Source of the DNA: Dolosigranulum savutiense
GTDB taxonomy: Bacteria > Bacillota > Bacilli > Lactobacillales > Carnobacteriaceae_A
Assembly: GCF_039830095.1 (NCBI RefSeq)
Contig: NZ_CP142435.1
Span: 496,001 to 560,000 of the forward strand
DNA length: 64,000 bases
Direction of reading: 5' to 3'
Positions 53,653-63,791 of the stretch are shown here, in pieces (position 1 is the first letter of the stretch; every line of letters starts with the position of its first letter). Under the pieces are notes generated by a model that saw nothing but the letters and a program-made list of their open reading frames with translations, was not told the DNA's origin and ran no database searches. The position numbers were made by a program, and so were the translations under genes.

Positions 53653-54966
53653 TTACCTTAAATTTTCCCACCATTGATTAATATTGCGCTGAAGACGTTG
53701 GAAGATATTCAACTGCTCGGATGCTTCTGTCGTTACAATTGGAAAGGTAAAGTAATCCTCCGGCAAGTCACCGAGATAGTCCAGGCCTGCTTCGGTCGGA
53801 TGCACGGTGGCGGTTCCTACTGTTTCACCTGCCGCAAACGGTGGTCGCAACTGTTTGTTTTTATCGACGGCAGCTGGATCCATCTCATACGTCACTTCAT
53901 ACAAATCTGCTGCTTCTTCTGGTAAGTAGACCGGCAAGTTCCCCTCGATCTCCAAATCAACTGTCTCTATCGTTCCATCAACTACGGGATAATCGGTCAA
54001 TTCTTCATGATGTAAGTTCACTTGTGGAACATCGATATACTCCAAGTCAGCCATGGCATAATCAAACAATTTTGCTGTTGCATCGAAGCGACTGAATTTA
54101 TCCATAAAGCCATCACCCGCATGCAATACCACGGAAATAAGAGGTGTTGGTTCCTGATCTAAATATCCAACAAAACTGCCTCCCGCATTAATTGTGGTGC
54201 CTGTCTTCAAGCCTTTCACCCCAGGATAAGCATAAGGAAATCCCGGCAGCATAAAATTATAGCTACTGACATCTTGTTCTGCCGCTGAGTCAGGCCGGTA
54301 AGTATAGCTCGTGAGTGCTGTAATTTCTAGTATTTCAGGAAAATCGGTCACTAATCGCTGGGCTACCGCCGCTAAACTACGTGCTGACATCCGGTTCTCA
54401 TCATCTGTGGCTGTATTGAGCAGTGGACCGCCTTGTAAATCTTCATTATTCAGTCCTGTTGCATTCACTAAATGCGCATCATCCAGGCCCCAATCGGTCA
54501 TTAATTCGCGCATCTGGGTAACGAACGCTTCCTCTGAACCCGCAATATGCTCTGCTAAAGCAACGGTCATCGCATTGGCACTGGCAATACTCATCCCCAT
54601 AAATAACTCGCGAACTGTAAATGTATCTTCCTGATTAAGCGGTAAGTTAGCTAGTTTGGGATCTTCCGTCAAGTCCATCACATAATCACTAATATTAACT
54701 GGTTCCTCCCAATCCAACTCACCTGCATGAATCTTTGATAATGTAATATATTGGACAATCATTTTTGTGGTTGAAGCGATCTCACGCACTTCATGACCTT
54801 GTTGATCAACTAAGACTTGACCACTCTTGGCATCAATTAAAACAGCTGATTCAGCAGGCACATCCGGCGCATTCGCGAAGACTGCTAAAGCAGGATTTGG
54901 CTGAATGAAGATGAGAATTAGCGCAACCCCCACCATCCCTATTAATTTATGCATGACTTGTTTCAT
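53653..54966 (-). CDS. dacA: D-alanyl-D-alanine carboxypeptidase (PBP5/DacA type)
   Basis: This 437-aa low-molecular-weight penicillin-binding protein has a signal peptide (LIGMVGVALILIFIQPNPALA), the SxxK active site (Ser65, Lys68 in ASTTKM), SAN at SIASANAM and KTG in GLKTGTT. It trims D-Ala from peptidoglycan peptides. It ends with a PBP5-like C-terminal domain and an amphipathic membrane-anchoring helix (LQRNINQWWENL). The ATG at 54966 overlaps the histidine kinase stop (TAATG), with GGGGAG upstream, so it is coupled to the two-component genes. Confidence 0.93.
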   Translation of the reverse strand: MKQVMHKLIGMVGVALILIFIQPNPALAVFANAPDVPAESAVLIDAKSGQVLVDQQGHEVREIASTTKMIVQYITLSKIHAGELDWEEPVNISDYVMDLTEDPKLANLPLNQEDTFTVRELFMGMSIASANAMTVALAEHIAGSEEAFVTQMRELMTDWGLDDAHLVNATGLNNEDLQGGPLLNTATDDENRMSARSLAAVAQRLVTDFPEILEITALTSYTYRPDSAAEQDVSSYNFMLPGFPYAYPGVKGLKTGTTINAGGSFVGYLDQEPTPLISVVLHAGDGFMDKFSRFDATAKLFDYAMADLEYIDVPQVNLHHEELTDYPVVDGTIETVDLEIEGNLPVYLPEEAADLYEVTYEMDPAAVDKNKQLRPPFAAGETVGTATVHPTEAGLDYLGDLPEDYFTFPIVTTEASEQLNIFQRLQRNINQWWENLR

Positions 54967-56108
54967 TATTCTCCCCCATTTTGAACAACTTGTATTCGCG
55001 GTAATATGATTTGGAAAATTGTCCAACCTGCTTCGACACGAGCACTAATATTGCCGTGATGCAAATCAATAATACTCTTCGTAATCGCTAAACCTAAACC
55101 ACTTCCCTCAATTGCTTGAGAGCGCGATTCTTCCGCCCGATAGAATCGCTCAAAAATATCTTCCAAATGAGTCGCTTCCAACGGGGTCCCATTATTTTTT
55201 ATTTGAATCATCACTTCATCTGTCGGCTCATGGCATTGTACATTTACTTTCACTTGATCCCCGTCACTGCCGTATTTTAAAGCATTCGAGAGCAAGTTGC
55301 TCACTGCTCGCACGAGTTTTTCTGTATCACCTTGCATGTGAACATGTGGCGCTTGCGTGGATACCGTCAACTGCATCGCTTGCTTCTCTGCTTCTAGTTC
55401 AAAATCTATCACTAACTGTTCTAATAGTTGTACCATATCGAACTGAGTCAGATTAAGTGGTGTCGTGGTTTGACGAACTTTTGTGTATTCGAATAGATTG
55501 TCTACTAAAACCTTCATCTGTTGCGCTTTCTCGAAGGCCACGCTCGCATATTGAGTCAATTCTGCCTCTGAATGATAGCGTTGATGTTCAATCAAGCCAA
55601 GGTAGCCAATAATCGATGTGAGCGGCGTACGAATATCATGGCTCACATTGGTAATTAATTCATCTTTAGACTGCTCAATCAGCCGTTCTTCTTCCATCGC
55701 TTGAAGGGCCGAATCCACTAGCATATGAATACTCTCAACGACCCGCTTAACTTCATCCCGATACTGACCACGGATTCGATGTTCGAAGTTCCCTTGCGCA
55801 ATATAATGCAGCTCATCAATAATATGGCTCAGCTCATATTGACGTAATCGTCGCTTCAATCGCCAGTAAACTAGAATACCCATAATAATTAATAAGAACA
55901 CACCCACATACGGGGTCAACCCCCAAAACTGTTGGTCGCGAATTTGGACTAAAAATTCCTCAAACCAAACCTCACGCTTACTATCAAGTATATAAACAGC
56001 TAATCGGGTCATAATTTGATGCGTCGCCACATACATTAAGAGAATAATACCCGCCGTAATGACACCTTCCACCACTAAGCGCATTTTTTCTTTGGTCGTT
56101 AGCTTCAT
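54966..56108 (-). CDS. Sensor histidine kinase, VanS-like
   Basis: This 380-aa membrane kinase has two N-terminal membrane helices (about 12-33 and 60-82), a HAMP-like segment, the phosphoacceptor HisA box VSHDIRTPLTSIIGYL, and the ATP-binding N, G1 and G2 boxes (NLLSNALKYGS, GSGLGLAI). It pairs with the OmpR-type regulator 34 bp upstream. The next gene is dacA, so the pair may respond to cell-wall stress or glycopeptide-like signals. Confidence 0.9.
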   Translation of the reverse strand: MKLTTKEKMRLVVEGVITAGIILLMYVATHQIMTRLAVYILDSKREVWFEEFLVQIRDQQFWGLTPYVGVFLLIIMGILVYWRLKRRLRQYELSHIIDELHYIAQGNFEHRIRGQYRDEVKRVVESIHMLVDSALQAMEEERLIEQSKDELITNVSHDIRTPLTSIIGYLGLIEHQRYHSEAELTQYASVAFEKAQQMKVLVDNLFEYTKVRQTTTPLNLTQFDMVQLLEQLVIDFELEAEKQAMQLTVSTQAPHVHMQGDTEKLVRAVSNLLSNALKYGSDGDQVKVNVQCHEPTDEVMIQIKNNGTPLEATHLEDIFERFYRAEESRSQAIEGSGLGLAITKSIIDLHHGNISARVEAGWTIFQIILPRIQVVQNGGE

Positions 56109-56142
56109 CTTCTCCCCGTCCTCTTACCATAGTTCATCCGTC

Positions 56143-56826
56143 TTATGCTTCAATCTTGTAGCCAACACCCCAGACGGTCTTAATAATCTGTTCACCACCT
56201 GTCGCTTGTTCGATCTTATCACGCAGATGACTCACATGGACCATTACCGTCTTCGCTGGCACTAAGCTCTCTTGCTTCCAAACTTTTTCAAAAATTTCAT
56301 CTGCATTAAACACGCGATTAGGGTAGCTTGCTAGTAAGTAAAGAATCCCAAATTCGAGTGCTGTCAGTGGAATCGACTGGCCATCAACTGTCTCAACTTC
56401 ATGACGTTCCTTGCTAATGAGAAGCGGACCCACTTCTAACTCACCCGTATTACGTTCAGTCTGATTATACGTACTGCGCCGAATCAACGACTTCACCCGG
56501 GCCAATACTTCGAGCGGACTAAACGGCTTCACGACATAATCATCCGCCCCATTCGATAAGCCCCGAATTTTATCAACATCACTCGTCTTCGCACTCAACA
56601 TTAGAATGGGCAAATGTGAATACGCTCGTACTTCCTTCACGACTTCCAACCCACTCTTCTTCGGCATCATCACATCCAAGATTAAGCAATCAATTGCTTC
56701 CCTTTGAATCATATCGAGTGCCTCTTGCCCATCATGTGCCTTCAATACGTCATAACCTTCATTTTTAATATAGATTTCAAGTAAATTACAAATTTCACGA
56801 TCATCATCTGCCACTAATATCCGCAT
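56143..56826 (-). CDS. OmpR/PhoB response regulator, VanR-like
   Basis: This 227-aa regulator has a receiver domain with phosphorylation Asp51 in LILDVMMPK, Asp pair DDD near residue 7-9 and Lys in VKPFSPLE, plus a winged-helix DNA-binding domain with PAKTVMVHVSHLRDKIE. It resembles VanR, and the VanS-like kinase and a carboxypeptidase follow. No vanHAX-type genes are present, so this is more likely an envelope-homeostasis system than resistance. Confidence 0.92.
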   Translation of the reverse strand: MRILVADDDREICNLLEIYIKNEGYDVLKAHDGQEALDMIQREAIDCLILDVMMPKKSGLEVVKEVRAYSHLPILMLSAKTSDVDKIRGLSNGADDYVVKPFSPLEVLARVKSLIRRSTYNQTERNTGELEVGPLLISKERHEVETVDGQSIPLTALEFGILYLLASYPNRVFNADEIFEKVWKQESLVPAKTVMVHVSHLRDKIEQATGGEQIIKTVWGVGYKIEA

Positions 56827-56892
56827 ACGAACCCCTCCATTCTCTCCTATTGTATCACGATTAAGTGGCTAACTGCTTAAAAAATGGTTAAA

Positions 56893-57609
56893 TTACCACA
56901 CATCGGTCTCGCGCAAGAAGTATAAATATTCCAGTAAACGATCACTCCGCTCCTGAATATCGCGTTCCGTTATACCGTACTGCCGAATGACAGCGACCAA
57001 TAGCGTTGCTGAATTACTCTCATAAATACCTAGCTCCTCATTAATTAATAAGCCAACCGCTCCCGGCTCCCAAATCTGATCGAGCGGTCCTGGCTCAATA
57101 TGAAAAAAATACGGTTCATTGTCCTGATTGCACTCTACACGGTGCAGCGACCAATCTGATGTTGACTCTGCCAATTCTGCTGGCACCAACTCCGCTAACT
57201 GCTCAGCTGATAATATCTCAATCGACTCAGACTTAAGCGATACGACCTCTTCTGCCGCCTGCTGCAAGGTAACTGCTTCTGAGCGAATCGTTAGCTTATC
57301 GCGATACTGCTCCAGCAAGCTATCGACTTCATCGCTAAATTCATCCCCATCATACTTCCCCCGATCCAGATCATCCGGATTCCGCTTCACTGTAAAGTAA
57401 TCCGGCACTGTATCGAATCCGCCGTCTGTGAAGGGGTGACAGCGCATAATACGAGCCAATCCCATTGTTGTCCCTTTTATTGCACCGTGTTGTTCAATCG
57501 CTCGCACCATATAATGGCTACACGTCGGATGATAGCGACAACTCGGTGGTGTCAACGGTGAAATATAGTGCTGATAGCCTTTCACCATCCCAATCAACAA
57601 TCGTTTCAT
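56893..57609 (-). CDS. YidD-domain protein with long C-terminal extension
   Basis: The first 75 residues are a clear YidD ([37 protein letters not shown]) that in most bacteria is 70-110 aa and helps membrane protein insertion. Here the protein is 238 aa: an acidic linker (about 80-110) leads into a further 125 residues ([17 protein letters not shown] to [11 protein letters not shown]) with no family I recognise. The extension is coding, with normal codon use and no stop. Its role may be regulatory or a fusion domain; it is unusual. Confidence 0.8.
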   Translation of the reverse strand: MKRLLIGMVKGYQHYISPLTPPSCRYHPTCSHYMVRAIEQHGAIKGTTMGLARIMRCHPFTDGGFDTVPDYFTVKRNPDDLDRGKYDGDEFSDEVDSLLEQYRDKLTIRSEAVTLQQAAEEVVSLKSESIEILSAEQLAELVPAELAESTSDWSLHRVECNQDNEPYFFHIEPGPLDQIWEPGAVGLLINEELGIYESNSATLLVAVIRQYGITERDIQERSDRLLEYLYFLRETDVW

Positions 57610-57642
57610 TCATTTCCTCCATTCAACACACGCTAAAGAAAA

Positions 57643-57669
57643 AACACTTCCCACACATGGCAGGAAGTA
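57643..57669 (-). terminator. Terminator downstream of the sortase gene
   Basis: A short stem acttcc / ggaagt, extended by G-T pairs, is followed by GTTTTTTC on the minus strand. Confidence 0.6.
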
Positions 57670-57688
57670 TTAGACGGCTCATTATTCA

Positions 57689-58276
57689 TTATTTATTCAC
57701 TGGACGTGAGTAGAAGACCGCTCGATCTGGAGCGAACCCGTACATCTCGAATGGGTAACACGTTGTCACAACGAGTACTTCCTCGCCCATCTCACGGATA
57801 ACCGTTCGATCGTCAGCATCGACAATATCACGTTGATAAATCTCATATTCATACGTTCCATAAGGCATCTCTACAACAAACGTATCCCCCACTTCGATCT
57901 GGCCAAAGTCACGGAATACCGTATCGCGGTGTCCTGAGAGAACAATTTGCTCACCTTGTCCGGGGAAGGCTGTACTGGATACGTGTCCGACACCTCGACG
58001 CAAGGAATCTGCATCCGCTCCTTCAACAACACCGACACTGCGGTTATCTAGCTTCGGAACAGTTAAGACACCGAATGCTTCATTCTTCTCTGCCGTGAAG
58101 TTCGCAATATCATATGCTTCTTCCTGTTCAGCTGCCTCCACTTGCTTCGTCTCGAGGACTGTTCTTGCTTCATCCAAAGTAACAGAACTCGCATTGGCAT
58201 GATCCCACGTTGTATACCCGAAGGCCATCAAGAAGAACACACCAACTGACATTAATAATCGACTAAACCATTTCAT
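57689..58276 (-). CDS. Sortase, class D-like
   Basis: This 195-aa transpeptidase has an N-terminal membrane anchor (RLLMSVGVFFLMAFGYTTW), the catalytic His116 in LSGHRDTVF, Cys173 in VVTTCYPF and Arg185 in APDRAVFYS. The sequence HRDTVFRDFGQIEVGDTFVVE resembles class D sortases rather than the housekeeping class A. No LPxTG protein is seen in the window, so its substrates are elsewhere. Confidence 0.88.
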   Translation of the reverse strand: MKWFSRLLMSVGVFFLMAFGYTTWDHANASSVTLDEARTVLETKQVEAAEQEEAYDIANFTAEKNEAFGVLTVPKLDNRSVGVVEGADADSLRRGVGHVSSTAFPGQGEQIVLSGHRDTVFRDFGQIEVGDTFVVEMPYGTYEYEIYQRDIVDADDRTVIREMGEEVLVVTTCYPFEMYGFAPDRAVFYSRPVNK

Positions 58277-58394
58277 AAAATCCCTCCTTCCATATTATCA
58301 CACCCCTATTTTATCGAAAAAGAATAGCTTTGTAAACTAGTCTGTTTCGATTTGTACCATGGGTTATGTTTGGATTATGCCTTGTATGACCTCT

Positions 58395-58432
58395 AAAAAA
58401 GCAGTCCTAATGTGAACTAGGACTGCTTACTT
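58395..58432 (-). terminator. Terminator of pepC
   Basis: A perfect 11-bp stem (aagcagtccta / taggactgctt, 58399-58428) is followed by TTTTTTAG on the minus strand, just after the pepC stop. Confidence 0.9.
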
Positions 58433-58444
58433 CAACTCATAATC

Positions 58445-59782
58445 TTAATGAACCGTGGCGAGTGACCCCATTGGATCCCATGGGTCAAGTTCGATTATCG
58501 GCTTGTCTAGTGCCTCCAACCAAGCTTGTTCAACATATTTTCGGTCAACGGTCACTTGATACGTATATTCATCAAACCACGCATCACTCATGGAGAAAAT
58601 ACCTTTATCTCCAACTTTTTCACCCCAACTATTCTCAACTTTCCACGTAAGCGGGCTGCCATCATCAGCCAAGTCCACCCCAACAAGCACCATGGCATGT
58701 GTGAGTAAACTCTCGCCATAATCAAGCCGGGCTGCTTTATCTAATCGGAGAGGATGTCCTAATGTAGCTTCATAACCATATAAGTCTTTGTCCATAATTC
58801 CTGAATCGCGATGTGACATCTTACCCACATCACAACCGAACCAGACCGGCTTCCCATCCTGAATAGAGGCAATAGCTGCTTGCTTCAAGACGTCAATCGG
58901 TGTATTAATATACGTAATCGGCTCCCCTTCCGCTACCGTACCTAAGAATTTAACCGTATAGGCTCGCCCCATTGGTTTATCATCAGTCGGCGCATGAATT
59001 AGACTGACTAAGTTGTCTAAATGCCAATCAACATATTTTTCAAAGAATGCTTGTGGTGTTGTCTCTTCCAAGCGATGGAACACATCATCTTTATCACGAT
59101 ACTCATAACGGAATGACTCCGGCACTGTTCCTAATGCTTTCGTCAAGACATTGTAAATCACATACAACATCTCTTCTTTTTGCTCTGTTAAGGCTTCTGT
59201 AGAGGCTCCTTGTTCTGCTTGATCACGTAAATCTTTGGCAAATGCACGTAAATAATGTGTTAATACCGCCACTAAATGTCCTGTATTCGATGAGTGATAG
59301 GTTTCAGGCATGACCGATTTTGGCACAGCTCCATATTTTTTCAATAAGTTGGCAAACATATCCCACTGGCCACCATCTTCAAGTGGGCTATTCAATACAT
59401 GTTGAACAAGGCGGGAATTCAACGGTTCGTCCACTGTTTCGATGATATTATCTAAAAAGTAGTTCGCCTTCTCCAACTTGTCCCAGAATAAGGCATAATT
59501 TTGGGAAAACTCGAATGTCTTCATACTCAGCGCCGCCATCGTATCTACCCGAGCTGTATTGAGGGCAGCGAACATCCAACACCGGCCACTTGACTTCTGA
59601 TTTGTCATATCGCCTCGTTTTGTCTCATCCGAAAACACAAACGGATGCGAACGAACGGTATTATTATTGAGTGATGCATCGTTGATTCCTACCCTGGCAA
59701 TCGCACTCTCTACTGCCCGATTAGTCGGATTATCCTGATAACGTTGGTTGAATCGACTGATTAGTTCTTGATTGATCGTCAT
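58445..59782 (-). CDS. pepC: Aminopeptidase C (bleomycin hydrolase family)
   Basis: This 445-aa C1B cysteine peptidase has the catalytic Cys68 in SSGRCWMFAALN, His in LLTHAMVLVGVD and Asn in WKVENSWGEKVG. It forms a cytosolic hexameric barrel and removes N-terminal residues from peptides. Its length fits PepC of lactic bacteria. AAGGAAGGG is upstream of the ATG. Confidence 0.95.
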   Translation of the reverse strand: MTINQELISRFNQRYQDNPTNRAVESAIARVGINDASLNNNTVRSHPFVFSDETKRGDMTNQKSSGRCWMFAALNTARVDTMAALSMKTFEFSQNYALFWDKLEKANYFLDNIIETVDEPLNSRLVQHVLNSPLEDGGQWDMFANLLKKYGAVPKSVMPETYHSSNTGHLVAVLTHYLRAFAKDLRDQAEQGASTEALTEQKEEMLYVIYNVLTKALGTVPESFRYEYRDKDDVFHRLEETTPQAFFEKYVDWHLDNLVSLIHAPTDDKPMGRAYTVKFLGTVAEGEPITYINTPIDVLKQAAIASIQDGKPVWFGCDVGKMSHRDSGIMDKDLYGYEATLGHPLRLDKAARLDYGESLLTHAMVLVGVDLADDGSPLTWKVENSWGEKVGDKGIFSMSDAWFDEYTYQVTVDRKYVEQAWLEALDKPIIELDPWDPMGSLATVH

Positions 59783-59888
59783 AATATCCCTTCCTTTACT
59801 TCATAGTACCGCCATTATAGCACATCCAATTATAAAGTGCTATTAAAAACATATTTAAGTTAACTTAAATAGTGTACATAACTACTAT

Positions 59889-60575
59889 TTAATAAAATTC
59901 ATCTGTCTGATCGCCACCTTGATTCATATCAATTCGGTTGCTCTCGTAGACCACAGTCGGCTTTAATGGGGTATAGACTTCGGCAAAAGCTTTCACCGTT
60001 GCTCCTACCTCGCGTACAAATTGTGACAACTGAATACTATTATCCTCGCTAGCAGAGACCCCTACTGCTTCAAGCCCTAAGCCATTTGCCATCATCAATG
60101 CGCGGCTCAAGTGACTAGATTGCGTAACAACGGCTACATGATTTACCCCAAAAACTTGTTGCAGCCGATACATACTACTATACGTATTGATGCCTAAATG
60201 ATCCAAATAAATTTGGCGACTAGGAATACCGGCCTGTTCACTTAAATAAGCCTTCATCACTGATACTTCATTATAATAAGGACCTTGATGATCTCCCGAC
60301 ATAATAAAGGTTGCTTCTGGATACTGTTGATAGATCTCACTTGCTTTATCTAGGCGCTTTTTAAGCACTAAACTCGGCTCTTTACTCGGTGTGACTCCTG
60401 CACCTAAGACAACCACAACTGGGGCCTTATCAAACTGTTGGCCAACTTCATCCACTGATACTTTTTGTTGAAGGGTAGATACTTGAGCGAATATATTAAT
60501 CGCAATAATACCCGCGACAATGATGCTAATTCCCCACATCAATCCTTTTAGCAAAACCTTCACAGCTCTCATCAT
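59889..60575 (-). CDS. DUF218/YdcF-SanA family membrane protein
   Basis: This 228-aa protein has one N-terminal membrane helix (LLKGLMWGISIIVAGIIAINIFA) and the DUF218 fold (VVVLGAGVTPSKEPSLVLKKRLDKA, MSGDHQGPYYNEVSVMKAYL, VAVVTQSSHLSRALMMA). Members such as ElyC and SanA are linked to envelope integrity. The two neighbouring genes upstream in the same direction also encode exported envelope proteins (DUF1002 and DUF2207). Confidence 0.85.
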   Translation of the reverse strand: MMRAVKVLLKGLMWGISIIVAGIIAINIFAQVSTLQQKVSVDEVGQQFDKAPVVVVLGAGVTPSKEPSLVLKKRLDKASEIYQQYPEATFIMSGDHQGPYYNEVSVMKAYLSEQAGIPSRQIYLDHLGINTYSSMYRLQQVFGVNHVAVVTQSSHLSRALMMANGLGLEAVGVSASEDNSIQLSQFVREVGATVKAFAEVYTPLKPTVVYESNRIDMNQGGDQTDEFY

Positions 60576-60712
60576 CTCTCCCTCACTCTCTCATTCATAG
60601 CTACTACCAATATGAATAAAAAATTCTTCACTGCCCAATTTCACGACAGCAAAGAATCTCTTATCTTACGCTTTCAGCAAATCTAATCGCCTTGGACTAT
60701 CTATTGATCCCC

Positions 60713-61831
60713 TTATTCAATGGTCTCATCTTGGCTATCAATCGGTTGATCATCTGCTGTTGGTTGCTCAGCCCCCATGTCTGTCTGATCATCCGATTGT
60801 GGTGCTGCTGAATCAAAGGTTTCCTGGTCTAAGTCTTCAGTTGGATCAGTCAATGTTGGTTCTTGAATAGACGACTCCGTAGCACCATTCGATTCACCGA
60901 ACAAGCCCATGATACTTTCCCAGATACTTTGGAAAAACTGGGCAATGCGATCCAAAAGGCCACTATCTTTAGCATCTTGTACGAATGAATCGAAACGACC
61001 TGAAATATCATTTGCAAAGTTATTCAATTGTTCTGTCACTTCTGTTGAGTCGATAGCACTCGTCTGCTGGTACCGTTCAAATAACGAAATTAAGCGATCA
61101 ATCTGTTCAGTTGTAATCACATTTTGCAATTGATGTTGCAAGAGCGCATCATTGATAATGCGTTCAATATCTTCACGTGTCGCCAACTCACCGACTTGTT
61201 GCTTCAACTCTGCCAAGTCCTTCTTGATATCCACAATAGCTTGTTCCAACTTGACACTATCTGTTTCATCTAAGCTGGAGGCAATCTGGTTGGTCGTCTC
61301 TAGTTCCACTTGAGCGACTTCCATCCGATCAGATTCCAAGTTCTCACCATTCATTGCATAAGCTTTATAGACACCTGTCAAGGCACTCGTTCCTGTCACT
61401 TGTTTAATACTTCCCACATAGATACGTGCATTGGTAATCCCAGCTGTGATCGCTGCATTCGTATACTGAAGTTGCGTCACTTGCGTAATATTTTCTGGCG
61501 TTTTGTTGACTACTTCCACACCTGAGATATTATTCTGCTTCACCACTAAGACGGATGAAATCAAAGCTGACGTATCCACCGGCGCTGTGCCTAAATACTT
61601 GCCATAGTCTTCTCCAGTAATTGGGGCTTCTACCACATCCTTACGCGAAATATCAAAAATTCCGGCCGTCTGATTAATCTCATCGGCATTTAAGCCCCCA
61701 CCATAGACAAACGTTGGCTTTTTCCATTCTTTCGTCTCGATCATAGCCGATGCAGATTCCACTACACCGATACTTATCATCATGGCTACTACCATTAAGA
61801 TCGTTGTTTTTATCATTTTTTTAATTGTCAT
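60713..61831 (-). CDS. DUF1002 family exported protein (YpuA-like)
   Basis: This 372-aa protein has a signal peptide (MIKTTILMVVAMMISIGVVESASA), then the DUF1002 core (YGGGLNADEINQTAGIF, GVEVVNKTPENITQVT, YTNAAITAGITNARIYVGS). A coiled-coil region (about 190-265) and an acidic Asp/Glu/Gln-rich tail follow. Function unknown; it is predicted to act in the envelope. The start at 61831 has AAGGAG 9 bases upstream; the earlier in-frame codon at 61849 lacks a site. Confidence 0.85.
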   Translation of the reverse strand: MTIKKMIKTTILMVVAMMISIGVVESASAMIETKEWKKPTFVYGGGLNADEINQTAGIFDISRKDVVEAPITGEDYGKYLGTAPVDTSALISSVLVVKQNNISGVEVVNKTPENITQVTQLQYTNAAITAGITNARIYVGSIKQVTGTSALTGVYKAYAMNGENLESDRMEVAQVELETTNQIASSLDETDSVKLEQAIVDIKKDLAELKQQVGELATREDIERIINDALLQHQLQNVITTEQIDRLISLFERYQQTSAIDSTEVTEQLNNFANDISGRFDSFVQDAKDSGLLDRIAQFFQSIWESIMGLFGESNGATESSIQEPTLTDPTEDLDQETFDSAAPQSDDQTDMGAEQPTADDQPIDSQDETIE

Positions 61832-61960
61832 TCTAAATCGCTCCTTCACCTCAAGATTATATCACGAGTATTTGCTTTTTTCATTCAAAAAGACAGATTT
61901 TTCTATGAACGGTTGGATGACTAACACAACTTTACAGTCAGACGTAGCAAGCGCCTACCA

Positions 61961-63790
61961 TTAACGGGCCCCGCCACCTCCACCACCGCCAGCACCGGCT
62001 CCGCCTCCAATACCAGTTGTTCCACCGGCGCCTGTAGCTGGACTTGTTGCAGAACTGAACCCACCACTTGTAAGACCACTTGCACTCTCCACTCTCGCTC
62101 CAAATGCACCATAATAATAAGGATAATAGTAGCTATAGAACGGATAATGCGCATCTGTCTCCGATAGCTCCTCTAGATAATCCATTATCGGTTGACTAGA
62201 GCCCACTAACACACTCCAAATCATCGCTTCAGCTTCTGTATCCGCTTGATGAAATGTACTCAGAACCTGACCATAATCTTGATCTTGCAAGTATTGACGA
62301 AACTGAACAATATGATCAACTAACGCTTGCCCTTGTTCACTCGGCACCATTGTCTCGTGTTTCGTCATCCAATATCTCGTATGGCCAAAACGGAAGTATC
62401 CCTCTGCTTCTAAGTAATCTTCCGAATAGTCCATTAAGTAATCAGCCAAGTAATTCATCTGCTTAGCATGGTGTTTATGCCATTTTTTCAATGCTTCACC
62501 GGTTACATGCCCAGTTACATCAGCGGCATCCATCAAAATGGCCCAGAGTGCATCCTCATAGGTTCCCGTATAAGTTTCAGCTTTGACTTCACGCAACACC
62601 TCATCCGCAGAAAAATCCGTTCGTGCCACAATCTCTGCATAATCATGAATCTGGATGGTTGGATGATGCATCGTTCCTCTCCAGAGTGAGGTCTCTTTCT
62701 GACCAGCCAACGTTATTAAATCCTGAGTCGCCCACTTCATAAAGTAGGCTTGCATAATCTCTTCGAAGTGACCATAACCTAACTGATGAAGCACCTTGGC
62801 AATACCGGCATAATCATCAACAAGAGGCGGTTCACTGCGTTCTAATCCGTCATGCTGTCGTTCCAATTCTGCTGTCGGTAAGATATGTCCAAGCTTACGC
62901 ATATGTTGTCGGAATTTATAATTAAGGCGGAAAATTCCTCCAAGCAAGGCACCAATCCCGCCAATAACACCTGCGATAATGAGGACAATTGTCTTGCCAG
63001 ATAGCGAATCATCTCCGAGATATCCAGCTGTATCCGTACTGCTAGCTGTTCCCGTCGCTTCTTCGCTATCATAATCGGACCCTTCCAGTGCCTGTTGACG
63101 TTGCTCAAGCAAGGTCTGATCCCGCATAGCTGTCAAATCAAAGAACCCTTCTGGAAACTGCAATAATAACGTAGCGCCTTCCGAAGCAGTCTCAGTCGAG
63201 GTCCATATAATCTCCTCTCCGTCCAACTGAATATCTCCTTTGAAGCCAAAGCCCCAAAAATTTACATTTTCAGTAGATAATGGCTCGCCGTCACCTTTTT
63301 TAACACGAATTGTTAAGGATTCAGCGGGAATATCACTAAAAGTATCAAAATCCCAATACAGCGCTTGACCATCTTGCAATTGCTTCACTAAGTTGGATAA
63401 GCTGTACGTTAAATGATAGGATTGCTGACCGTGTGACCCCATGCCCCATGCTAGCTCATACGTTCCATCGCCTTGATCAATAACCCCATATTTACCCGCC
63501 TTTTCTTCCATGGAAGCATCCAGATCCCATTCATCAACTTGTTGGTAACCTTCCACCGAAAAATCAAGCAAGGATTCTTGCTCTAAATTCGGCAAGGTGA
63601 AGTACAACTCTGTTCCCTCATCAACCGTCATCTCTCGCTGTTCAGATACAACGGCTGTTCCATCTGACTGTAGGCTAATATCAATCACTAAGCGGTGCAA
63701 TTCATTAGCGCTGACATCGTGATTAACCCCGATAAATAGACTGAACATCATTACTAACATTATGATTCCTCTAACACACCATCGCTTCAT
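61961..63790 (-). CDS. DUF2207 family membrane protein
   Basis: This 609-aa protein has a signal peptide (GIIMLVMMFSLFIGVNHDVSA), an N-terminal extracellular DUF2207 domain rich in beta strands, a membrane segment in the middle (about 260-285) and a C-terminal cytosolic part. It ends in a glycine-rich tail (GGAGAGGGGGGGAR), a common end of this family. Start at 63790: GGAGG lies 6 bases upstream; the ORF extends upstream without a site. Function unknown, often near LemA-type genes. Confidence 0.85.
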   Translation of the reverse strand: MKRWCVRGIIMLVMMFSLFIGVNHDVSANELHRLVIDISLQSDGTAVVSEQREMTVDEGTELYFTLPNLEQESLLDFSVEGYQQVDEWDLDASMEEKAGKYGVIDQGDGTYELAWGMGSHGQQSYHLTYSLSNLVKQLQDGQALYWDFDTFSDIPAESLTIRVKKGDGEPLSTENVNFWGFGFKGDIQLDGEEIIWTSTETASEGATLLLQFPEGFFDLTAMRDQTLLEQRQQALEGSDYDSEEATGTASSTDTAGYLGDDSLSGKTIVLIIAGVIGGIGALLGGIFRLNYKFRQHMRKLGHILPTAELERQHDGLERSEPPLVDDYAGIAKVLHQLGYGHFEEIMQAYFMKWATQDLITLAGQKETSLWRGTMHHPTIQIHDYAEIVARTDFSADEVLREVKAETYTGTYEDALWAILMDAADVTGHVTGEALKKWHKHHAKQMNYLADYLMDYSEDYLEAEGYFRFGHTRYWMTKHETMVPSEQGQALVDHIVQFRQYLQDQDYGQVLSTFHQADTEAEAMIWSVLVGSSQPIMDYLEELSETDAHYPFYSYYYPYYYGAFGARVESASGLTSGGFSSATSPATGAGGTTGIGGGAGAGGGGGGGAR

Positions 63791-63791
63791 C

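Noticed and set aside
56143-58276. Possible vancomycin resistance cluster
   Set aside because: Only VanR/VanS-like genes and a D,D-carboxypeptidase are present; no VanH, VanA/B-type ligase or VanX sequence is seen.
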